From Bimastos eiseni (Eukaryota; Annelida; Clitellata; Crassiclitellata; Lumbricidae): a DNA stretch of 64,000 nucleotides. Below, in pieces: positions 1 to 12,200 of this stretch. Position numbers and translations under genes: made by a program. Where the stretch lies: contig OY365819.1 of NCBI GenBank assembly GCA_959347315.1, positions 18,577,119-18,641,118 on the forward strand, given 5' to 3'. The notes below the pieces were generated by a model that was not told the origin of the DNA, searched no databases, and saw only the letters and a program-made list of their open reading frames with translations. Each line of letters starts with the position of its first letter. The first letter of the stretch is position 1.

Positions 1-892
1 AACCAACTTTAACATTACTGTCAAAACACAAGGCATTTATTTTATTTTTCATTACTTACCTTTCTCAAAACCTGCTTCTTCTCTTGGGTTGTGCACACTG
101 GGATCACTTCTGAATAGTTCACTCTACTAAAGGTGCTTTACAAATGCTTAAATGCAATGCAAAAAACACACTGCCATATTGTTTTAATGCAGATTCTCTG
201 GTAGAGAAAAGGCAGAGAAAAGAATTGTGGAGAAACCTATTGTGTCTTCTTGCTTGTGCAAATTATGCTTAATCAGAAATATGTAGAGAGAAGTTTTATA
301 TGTACCAGACATAAATGCTATTGTCTAGTCATAGTATTTAAGGACAACCTTATTTGCCTTCAACCAGAGTGCATGTTTCCAAAGTTCTGTGTTTTTTGTT
401 GTATTATATTAAGATCATTTACAATGCATCTCTAGTTAGGTGAATCGTTCAGAGTGGCTCCCAGGTTGCAAGACTGCAAGAGAAGAAATAAACTTTTGAA
501 ATAAGCTAGGGATTTAAGCAGAGGCTTCCAGCTGGAATTTGGCATATTTATCATACTGTTGTCATGGTTTGAGTAAAATATGACATTAAAAAAAGTCACC
601 AAGAAACACAAATTTCAACAGAATTGTTCAAGCAGCAATATTGTTAATGCAGTGACGCAGATAGTCATAATGATTTGATCTAGGGATTTCTGAGTGCTGT
701 AATATGTTGATGACCCACAAAGACAGAGACATAGGTGTTGTCAAGAATGGTGATATTTATGTTTTAACTCCTCATTTTCTCTCTATTCTTCTTTTAAATC
801 TATTCTCTTTGCCGTGGTTGAACTGAGTACGCCTCTGAGTAGATTGATTGTCAAATAGACATGATTGATTGATTGACATGTATTTTCTTCAG
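1..892 (+). other. Intron or upstream part of SEC16; no gene seen
   Basis: This stretch precedes the first recognisable SEC16 exon. It is AT-rich, with short scattered open frames that have no similarity I recognise. A short GATT microsatellite lies at about 861-875, just before the splice acceptor at 891-892. Because the SEC16 frame is already in the central conserved domain at 893, I infer that this is intronic. Confidence 0.6.
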
Positions 893-3800
893 ACGGTCAT
901 TGGAACTGATCTGGCTGACCTGCTTCTTGACGGACATGAGCCAACGTCCAGTACGTACGCTAAAGCTGGCCTGCGCATCGCTTGCAGTCGTGAGGACCTC
1001 GATGTTGGTGATGATGGACTTTCGTCGTCTGTTTCTGCAGATCGAACCATGATCAACAAGAGCGCTGTTGATATGGGAGTAGACGAAACAACAGACAGGT
1101 TCCGACAACTGCTGCTTCATGGGCGCAAGAAGGTGGGTTCATAAGCGTTGTGGTACAGATTGGTTGTTAATAATGAGTTTGAGTAATTAGTTGTGTGTCT
1201 TGCCTAATTGCTTTCAGTGTTGTGAATCAAGCCTTGTGGTATAACTCTGTCTTTTTAAAGTTTTTGTCTGACATGTGTCTGATTTTCTTGACTCTTAAAA
1301 GTACTCTTGAATGTAATCAGACTATGCCTGATATCTCCCTATGGCCCACTGAGATGAATTATTGCTCTAAACTTTGATTGTTTAGTTTTGGTCCAACAGC
1401 CTTCATGATAGATCTCTAGCTAGGGAAACTTTCCTCTGAGCTATTGTTAGAATTTGAATTGCTGCTCTGCTGTAGTTGTGCCTGCTGGGCCTTGCTCCAA
1501 TTTGCCTGCCATACCTAGGGTGTCTGAGGTCATAGCTCCCTCCAGTCTACTGAGCTAGACATGCCCATTGTACTTTTGCATGTACATCTCTTAGGCAGGG
1601 CATGCCTACTAAGTCGTTGATGCCTCGGTCTGGAATGGACTCCCCTTGGTACTACATTTTTCCCCCAGGTCCCTTAGGGTGCATTCTGTTCTAACCTCTC
1701 TCCTTTTAACAGTGTAGGGATTGGGCACGGATATGAATAGTGGTCTTTGAGGGTGCTATATAAATCTTTGTAATGAATGATTGAATTTAGAAGGATGGAC
1801 CAATAACATGTTGTGACTGAGATTTAAACTTGAAGCAGTTGATTGATTTTCTTTATTTTTTATTTGTTCTGTTTACTGAATTGTTTACTTTATTTATTCA
1901 TTAATTTTATGCATCTGAATGTGGCAAATATTTGATGATATCTAATTCTTTTCAATTTTTTTATTAATATCATCCACTGATGTTAACAGCTAGCTGTAAT
2001 TATCATAAGATGAGAAAGTAGATACAGGATTGAGAAATGGTAATTGTATGTTTTTAGGATGCGCTCGAGTGGGCTATGAAGAGGAATCTTTGGGGTCATG
2101 CTCTCTTTCTGGCCTCTAAGATGGATGCAAAGACTCATGCAAGCATCATGACAAGGTAGTGTTTGGAGAACTTGGTGAAGTGCATTTGGTCCAATAGAAA
2201 AAAACTCTTGGTTGACTAACTTTTGTAGTTATTTGTATGTACAATTTTGCATGTAATATTCTAGAGGCTTGTTTTTAACATTTTTAGAATTTTCTTAAGG
2301 TGCTGCATCAGGAGTAGTTTATTATTGTTACTATTATTAGACCGTATTACTGGCCTATTATTATTATTGTGTATTTAAAAAAATATTTTTCGTTCATTTT
2401 TTTGTCATCTTAGATCTTAGAAACTAAATAACAGATATTATCATTATTATTATTATTATTATTATTACAGTTATTTTAGATGGAACCCCTTCAAGGCTTT
2501 CTACTGAGAAGTGCTGCCAGCCCAACTCCGGTTAAAAACTTTTAAAAGACAAGTATTTTTGATTGATTGAGTATAAATGCTTACAATCAGAATGCTGTAA
2601 TGTGAAATCCTATTTATGCTATTTCAGCATGAGTGGCTATCTTGGAAAGAGAAGTTAGTTTCCTTTTTTGTAATAAGATGATGTAATCGGTTTCCTTTGA
2701 AAGCAAGTTTGTGACTGAGCAATGTAATGTTTTCTTTGACTAGTCTAGTTATTTCTTAGGTACTTAAATAGCATTGTAGCCAGCTTATGCTTTGAGCTTC
2801 AAGAGCTTCGTATGTTTTGTTGTGAATTAGAAGTCGTGATATTGTAATAAATTGTCGAATCCTGTTGCATCAATAGGTTTGCGAATGTGTCCATGAAAAT
2901 GAATGATCCTCTTCAGACACTTTATCAAATCATGTCCGGGCGCCAGCCAGCTGCTGTGACGGTTGGTCTTGTTAGATATCTTGTTAGAGATATACGGGGC
3001 TCTATAATAAATGCTCGATTACATTACATTGCCTCTGTGAGGTTTATATGGTCAAAATATTTCTAGGTGGCATTTGCTTGCTTAACGTTAGTTAGCCTAT
3101 TAACGACAAGAGTGTGCAAAACCTACAGGATGGGGCTATGAAGTAATTGATAGACACTGGTGCGCAGAGCTGAGGAATCGAGTTCGATTTCTATACCCCA
3201 TATGGTTGACTAGTCCTTATTTCGTAAGGCAGCCGCATGGGTTAAGTTATATGTGTAACGTAATGGGCGCCTTTCATAGCTGCCGACAGTTAAATTCGAC
3301 TCCTGTAATAACTGTTCATCATTTGTTCATACTATTTTTGTAATCATACTGTGGTTGAAATGTGTCAGTTGAAATTAAAGGAAAAGTGTTATTATTGTAT
3401 GCAGCTCATCGTTAAAGGATTAAGTTATCAATACCAGTTCAATTTTTTATATTCTTCCATGCAGATAAGATTCAAGTGTCCATGTTATTGCATAAGAAAA
3501 TAATGAATTTCCTGCTGCCAAAGTGATCAGTTTCATTTTATCATGTATGAATTGTTTCTTGTGCTTTAACATTGTTACGGTTTCTTCTGACAGCTGATAG
3601 CGGACGATAAGTGGGGTGATTGGAGGCCACATCTTAGCGTCATACTTTCTAACCCAACACAGAAGGCAGAACTTGACAAGAAAAGTATTGTCACTCTGGG
3701 CGATACTCTTGGTAAGGTTTTCGCCTCTTCAAAAACGTCACAAAAGGATTTACCTAATATTATTTATAGATAAGCAATTGCTACACCAATTCACACTTAT

Positions 3801-6800
3801 AATATTTATAATTATTTGGAGGATTTATATAGCGCCCCTTCAAGACATCTAATCAGAAGCGCTACCGACCCAACCCCGGCTAAATAGAACAGTCTTAAGA
3901 ATAGCATAGAACATGGTTGAGTGTCCCCTGGGCACAAGGCCGAGTATGACCGGGAACCCTTTCCATGTTGCAAGGCTAGCAACCGAGAAGGTTCGGCGCT
4001 GCCTCACGGAAGTCCGAGAGTGAGGGACAGGAAGCTCGACCTGTAGGGATGAACGTAGGGAACCTCGGCGTTGGACGCTCAGTGTGGAACAGCATAGTTT
4101 CCGCAAGTATCTGGGAGCTGATCCCTCGATACGGCGCCATACCAATGATGAGACCCGTATGAGATTTGTTGAGAGAAGGGGAACCACTGAAGGGCGTCCC
4201 GCAGATATTCTGTAACATGGCCAAACCCTGGAATACGGCCAATGAGGCATGCCGCAGTGCGCAAAACCTGATCCAAGCACCTGATCCGGCATGCAGGGAG
4301 TCCGTCCTAGAGGGCACTACAGTAGTCAAGACGGGAGACCACGAAGGAGTGAACAAGCATTGCAGCAGCAGCAGCAGGGGACAAGGAACGGGATATTGTC
4401 TTGAGCTGGCGAAATATGTTTCAGTATAGCAAGAATTCTGATGTTACGTTGCTATGTGATTTTTTATAATGTTTTTAGGAAAGACTCCATATTGATAGCT
4501 TCTCCTTGCAAGGTAGTTGTTCTTACAGTGGTGTGCAGAGGTTCTTGTATATAACATGGCCAAACCTTGGCCATGTTACTTCAATATTTTTAGTTATTTG
4601 TAAAGCATAAGGTATAATGTAATATTTACACAGTATTTAATATTTTAGAAATAGTGCCTATAGTCACCATTAACTTGTTATGTGGTATGGTTGTCAGTCA
4701 TAATGAAAACTAATTCATTTTCTCTGCAAATCAATATTTCAGTGTTAAATCTAATAATATGAATGTGATATTCTTTCTAAGTCTCTATTGCTCTAAATGA
4801 CAAACGAATTTGTCCTTAGATGCAGTAACTCTCCGACCCTACTGTCAGTTATGGAAGTATACTAAGACGACTTGCAATGTTGTTTTTCAGCATCGCGTGG
4901 ACTATTCTTCGGAGCTCAGTTTTGTTATTTAATGGCCAGGGTTTCCTTTGGCGACTACCACAAGAAGAGCTCCAAAATTGTGTTGCTTGGTGCAAGTCAC
5001 AGGTTAGTTTAGCATTGCAGAAGTAGTCTTGTGTTCATGCACGAAATACCGATGTTGGTGTTCAACAACACACTCGTATCTACTCTGATGGCAAATTATT
5101 GTTTGCTCGTATTTACACACATTTGGAAGCCGTAGCTTTGAATTTAGAATTGTGTGCAATGATATTAACTAATAGAAGCAGTTTGTTTTGAACAATCACC
5201 CATTTATTATATGCCTTTCCAACCTGGTGGGGTCGCGCAACAGAGACGGACTGGAACAAGGTCATTCACTTACTACAGCGAGCTCGGAGGGCTTCTCGGA
5301 CACGATTGATGGAGCCGAGAATGACTTCCATTTGGGTGGTCAACCAGAATTGCTCCCACGCACTGCAGTGCCTGTTTCTGCTGACATTTACAAGGAACAA
5401 GGGCTCACAACTTTTTGCTTCCTCCAAAGGATGACCGGAATTTCACCCCGAGGGTCTATGCCCATTGAAAAACATTTTTTGTTGTCTAGCATGACACTAG
5501 TATACTCTAAAAGGAATATTTTTATTCTTATATGCACTTGATATTCTAAAAATGACATTCATTGCCATTGTTTTAAAATTTACTGATGCTACCATAAGGC
5601 TAGTAGCATACTACCCCTAAGATTTCAAGTTGATGGTCCACACTGTGTGTACGAGTTTTCTGTCTGCTTTTTTTGTCAAAGTTCTCCATTCGAGGAATTT
5701 GCGAACACATTTGCCATTCAGTGCACGGAGACATATGAGTATGGCCTGTCTCTTGCCACTCCTAACTTAGTACTGCCGACATTCCAAGTCTACAAGTTCA
5801 TCTACCTTCTGCGGCTTGTAGACTATGGGTTTCTAGAGGAGGTAAAGTTATTCTGTCATTGTGAACACCATGTAAGGATGCTATGTAAATGACCATAGGT
5901 CTTGCTGTTTTACGATATTTCGATCACCTAAAAGGTGCTATATGAATTGAATGGTTATTACAATATGTTACATTGCGTTATCTCAACATCTATTTAAATT
6001 ATCGAGCAGCCGAAAAAATGAAAGATGGCCTTAGCCTGCTCGGAATATTATTTAAGGTAAATGGGGAAATTGTATCTAACCAAAGGAGTTTGATTAAGAA
6101 TGAAAGATATATGATGCACCTGCCTATGGTACCTAATTTAACGAAATTTCAATCACCTGGTGCATATTTGGAGTTCAATGTTTGTTGTGTTTTTCTTGCT
6201 GTAGGCGCTGAAGTATGCCGAGTTGTTGGCTGGTATAATTACTCAGTCTCCGTCTCGCTATCCACCAGCTTTGGCAAAGGCGCTTTATAATATATCTTAT
6301 GGTCTACGACAGTGTGACCCTCAGAAACTTTTGATGGAGGAAAATGAAGATGTAGCATGGTTTCAGCGTCTGCATGAAATCATCTTGAAGATAGAGGTGA
6401 GTAATTACTGTGAAAAGAATTACTATGTTTGTCAGTGATTTCAGTTTCCTTAACAGAATGACCTTACATTAGCATTTCAAGTTAAACAACCTTTGAACTT
6501 ATTTACCAAGGGGATAGATGCATGGAAATCATTACCTATTCAAGTCAAGCATTATTTTTCTGTAGGAACCATGCATTTCATTTTTGTCATTTGCTACAAT
6601 TTTTTTATATTAACCTTCTATTGCCAATGACCCTTTGTTTGAAAAGTCAAGTGTACAAGCTAGTATACTGTTAAAAGAAATCTGGATATTGTTATAAGTT
6701 CATGGGTGAAAATAACGGCAAATTAACTACATGAAATCACTTTTGTTTACTTAGATCCGACCAAGCAATAGCGCAACTATGAAAGCTATGTATAGATGTC

Positions 6801-9257
6801 AGTGTAACCGTTCTTCATCTGATCACATCTTTGTCTACTAAGATCTAATGATTGAATCTACATAACATAATTCAGTACCATTGTTTTGACATATAATCTT
6901 TTGACTGATGCTGCTTTAAGGCTGGTAGCATACTGCACCAATCTGGACAGGGCACTCCGGTCGGGGGCTTATCTACCGGTGCCAGCAGTGAAGTGGCTGA
7001 GATTCTAGGACATACGCACCCTGTTGGCGACCATGGCCAGCTAGGTTGGAAATGGATGAGTGGAAATGCATTGGATGGATCAAATGTCTTGAATTATCAG
7101 AATGTCACAGGTGAGCTGTGTTGCCAGGATTGTAGTGCAGTTATCAGAATATTCGTTTCCTGATCCTCTAAGAAGAGGCAGTTTAAAGTGTATATTGGTA
7201 TATGATGTGTCCTTTTGCTATTATGCAGTATTCTGTAGGAGACTAGAACAGGAGCCTTGATTTGAAAAATGTAAATATGATTGATTCTCATTCAGAAAAT
7301 AAATTTATATGGCCATTAATTTTTATACTATTTTTAGGCATCATAAGGAGCTGTTTGCATTAACCCTTTAATGACCAGCATTATTGATTATGTCTTATGT
7401 TTTACAACTTGCTGATTGTTAAAGAGTTAATTATTTAAATGGTTAATTTTTGTCTTGTTTATCTACTGATAACAAACATGGCAAGCAACGTAGAAGGTAT
7501 TGTTGTGGAAGACGGGCGTCAATCCCTCTGAGTGATGGAAGCAAACCCCTCAGTTCCAAGTGTCATTAAGGCAAGATATTCCCCCTATGACTAAAAATTG
7601 TCCCCCCTACCTGAAATTGAGGCATTTTTCTCTGGACCCCCCTATCTGGATGCCTCTGGTTGATGATGATGATCCTGGTGACTATATAAATGCTCAAAAT
7701 GAATGAATGAATGAATGAATGAATGAATGAGTGAATGAATACACACATGTAAACTGATGTGTGCTTGTGTTTTAAGGTATACAGGGTCAATGGCAATCAT
7801 TGCAGTCGACAGTCTGGAACCCTGTTGCTCCACAACTGACGAGTGATCAGTACCAGTATCCACCACAACAATGGGATCTGTCTAACACTCAACAATGGCA
7901 GCAGCAACCAACGCAGCCTAACCAGGTTCAGTCGACAGAAGATGTCGCAGCAAACTCTGCCTATCCAGGTTCGATTGTCTTATGTATCCATGAAGTATAA
8001 AATTATTCATAAATTATGAACCAGCCTTTCATCTTTGTGTCTGTATCTGTGGATATGTGGCTGAGTATGTGTCTGTATCTGTGTATATGTGGCTGAGTAT
8101 GTGTCTGTATCTGTGTATTATGTGGCTGAGTATGTGTCTGATTATGTGTATATGTAGCTGAGTATGTGTCTGATTATGTGTTTATGTAGCTGAGTATGTG
8201 TCTGATTATGTGTTTATGTAGCTGAGTATGTGTCTGATTATGTGTTTATGTAGCTGAGTATGTGTCTGATTATGTGTTTATGTAGCTGAGTATGTGTCTG
8301 ATTATGTGTTTATGTAGCTGAGTATGTGTCTGATTATGTGTTTATGTAGCTGAGTATGTGTCTGATTATGTGTTTATGTAGCTGAGTATGTGTCTGATTA
8401 TGTGTTTATGTAGCTGAGTATGTGTCTGATTATGTGTTTATGTAGCTGAGTATGTGTCTGATTATGTGTTTATGTAGCTGAGTATGTGTCTGATTATGTG
8501 TTTATGTAGCTGAGTATGTGTCTGATTATGTGTTTATGTGGCTGAGTATGTGTCTGATTATGTGTTTATGTAACTAACTATGTATGTATCTGTCAGGGCT
8601 GTTAAAATTGTGATGAAGTATCGCGATACTTTGGTATTGCGATACTATTGTTGGTATCGCAGCGAGTATCGCGATACTTTTATTTTGCCGGTATCGCATG
8701 TGTATCGCAGTACCTATATTTAGCCTGTCAGCGATACTTGACACCAATACTTTTTCTCCCTGAATTTATGTCCTTTCTTAAGAAATATGAGAAGTTAATT
8801 GTTCGGCTTTGATAAGTTTATGCCCATACGTATATATATATGTCCTCTTTCGGCCATAGATCTATCTTTGTCGCGAACATACGTGTATGGAATAATTAGT
8901 GAATAGAGAAATGACCGAAGTAGGCCTGCGTCCTTTTTGCATTCACTGGTAGAAGTGGCTTGCCTAATTAATTTGGCTACTTCAAAGACATTGTGATTGG
9001 CCCAAGGACCAATGTGCACAAGATTGGAAAGTCCCTATGTTCTTTCGTGTCAACCGTTTTGAGTGATATTCGGAAGCCAGAAGTTTAAATCCTTGTAAAA
9101 TAAGTTAACTCATCAACCTTTAGTTATGAAGCCAAATTTAGGAATAACTACCGGGTATGTCAGCAAAATGTAAATAATGCCGTTGGATGTTTAAAACGCC
9201 ATATTTTCAAATAGAAGCGAAATTTAGATTGGGGCAACATCTGTGTTTAAGAATAAA

Positions 9258-9292
<35 letters not shown>

Positions 9293-12200
9293 TCTACACG
9301 GAAATATGACGAGTAACCATTCCTCTTTTCTAGATTCCTTGTGATTAGCCAATTTTAGGAAATTTTTATATAATAATCGGTGCATGAATTCTAATTCATG
9401 CTAATGTCGAATTTAGCAAGCCTATTGAAAAGTATTGGTATTGGTATTGCGATACTCTTAATTAGGAAGTATTGGTATTGGTATCGCAATACGTTTAATT
9501 AGGAAGTATTGGTATTGCAATACTTTTTTCCAGTATTGTTAACAGCCCTGGTATCTGTATATGTGTAGCTAAGTATGTGTATGTAGCTGTGTATATACAT
9601 TTGTAGCTGAATACATACCTTTCTATTCTGTATTGTCTTCCCTTTTGCTCCCACTTCAGTGAATATTTAAAAAATGTGAATTTGAGAATTTGGCTATCTA
9701 GGAACTTTTAAAAATGTGACTTGAGTTAAGCTGAGAACATTCTTGAGCTATCTGTAGTATCAGAGTTTAAGTTTTTTTTGAAGATGGTTTTGTCAATGAA
9801 GAACCCCCTTTAGTAACCCCCTTTAGTTCAACCTCATCTGATATAAAGGCTGGTAGCAGCAGTGTTCTGGAACAAGCTTCCATGCAGTCTTCTTCACCAT
9901 GAGCTTTTTTAACTTGCTATGCCTCTATTATGCAAGTGATTGAAAGGCATTTTTTTATATTGTGGTCTTGAGTAGTCAATCCAGGAGCACCTTTGACAAG
10001 TTTTCTTGAAAAGGTGCTATATAAATCAGTGGCAATTACAATACAATACAGTGGTCAGCAGAGGAATCAAGTGCATTGTCCTCTGATTTCCCATTGCAAA
10101 CATCGTTGAATTGTGTTGTTTTCTGTAGGTTACAATATGAGTCAGTCAAATGCTGTAGACCAGGCGGATGGTAACACTAGTCAATATCTCACCAAGGTCT
10201 CTGAGGAGGCAGTTGACCACTTTCCTGTGGCTGGTGGACAGTTGTCGTCCGGGCTGTACGGTTACCCCATGCCTATAATGGAATCGGTAAAACATGTTCT
10301 TTATTTCAGGAGTGCAAGATAGTTATTTATATGTCTGAGCGCTTATATATGCTATTTGACATTTTAACGACAAGAATTACACTGCTTGTGCTCTGGCAAT
10401 ACCAGTCCCAAGCCTGGTTGAAGGAGGAGGGCAATGCTAATGATCCTTGTTATCACAATGCTAAGGGCAATGCTAATGATCCTTGTTATCACAATGCTAA
10501 GGGCAATGCTAATGATCCTTGTTATCACAATGCTAAGGGCAATGCTAATGATCCTTGTTATCACAATGCTAAGGGCAATGCTAATGATCCTTGTTATCAC
10601 AATGCTAAGGGCAATGCTAATGATCCTTGTTATCACAATGCTAAGGGCAATGCTAATGATCCTTGTTATCACAATGCTAAGGGCAATGCTAATGATCCTT
10701 GTTATCACAATGCTAAGGGCAATGCTAATGATCCTTGTTATCACAATGCTAAGGGCAATGCTAATGATCCTTGTTATCACAATGCTAAGGGCAATGCTAA
10801 TGATCCTTGTTATCACAATGCTAAGGGCAATGCTAATGATCCTTGTTATCACAATGCTAAGGGCAATGCTAATGATCCTTGTTATCACAATGCTAAGGGC
10901 AATGCTAATGATCCTTGTTATCACAATGCTAAGGGCAATGCTAATGATCCTTGTTATCACAATGCTAAGGGCAATGCTAATGATCCTTGTTATCACAATG
11001 CTAAGGGCAATGCTAATGATCCTTGTTATCACAATGCTAAGGGCAATGCTAATGATCCTTGTTATCACAATGCTAAGGGCAATGCTAATGATTCTTGTTA
11101 TCACCCAATGTTGTCCTACTGTGTACTTGAGGCCTCTGGGAAACCAATGATTCTTGTCGTTAAAATGAAGCTGCCACTACATTGGCTATATTACAGACCT
11201 AAAACAAAACATTGATTGTTAGATCTTACTCTTAATACTTTATTGTGGAGTCAAGGCAGCTTCCTAGTTGTCATCGATGAGAGGACAATCAAGGGCCATA
11301 ACATAGTCAGACGGGGAGCGGTTCTGAGTAGATATCTTAAAGAGGCGCTATATTCTGTTCACATTGATTGATGATCTACATTGCATTAGGCGTATTAGGT
11401 GGGATGCCCTTGCTCGTTGGTGGAGGTCTTTGCTTTGTAATATGGAAGTATGCAAGTCAATTCACTAACAATTGCTTAGCTTCATCGAGTGATGTATATC
11501 TCGCTTAATAATGATATATCTTCATTTAATTTCAAACTGACACAGGCACAGTAATATTACAAGTACAGCACGAACGGATGATGACGAGTTATTACAAGAG
11601 TCGAATTTAACTGTCTGCAGCAATGCATGACACCTATCTCGCTATACTTATGTGACCAATGCCACCATTTTGCAGAAAAAGCTAGTCAACCTTAGGTGTA
11701 ACAAGAATCAAACACATCATCTGCTCTGCATGCCAGTGTCTTATCCAGTATTCTATGGTCATTGCCCCCAATGCATGGTATTGGGTAGTGATGCTCAGTA
11801 AGACATACACGAATACTCACAATTAGGTCTTTAGGCTAATGAGACGAATGTAGGGATTGGTGAAGAGATTCCACGATCTTTTAGTTTGTTGATGTTGTTC
11901 TTGATCTTTCAGGCATCAGGTACATCAGTTGGTTCGTTTGGTTCTGGCGTTCCGGATCGCCAGCGAACCGTTTCGTCGAGTTCGTCTCACTCGCAGCAGC
12001 AACTGTCTTCTCGTAGAGCGTCGAGTGGCACGGTTCACGGATCAACTCCTCCGAGCTCTCCCGGGCGTCAGGCTAGTACAGCATCCTCACCTGGGGCGGC
12101 TCATGGAATTTTGCCCCCTAGTTCTGGCTTGCTAGCAAAGGATGTCACTAACACCGACCGGATTTTCCAGTTCGGAGTGCCTCCCCCACCATCTTCCGCT

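Noticed and set aside
8030..8580. Regular repeats that might suggest a CRISPR array
   Set aside because: Units are contiguous without unique spacers, and the genome is animal.
10331..11215. Long open frame of [12 protein letters not shown] repeats (and long frames on the other strand)
   Set aside because: They come from the stop-free 36-bp minisatellite inside a SEC16 intron. No splice sites fit and several frames are open at once.
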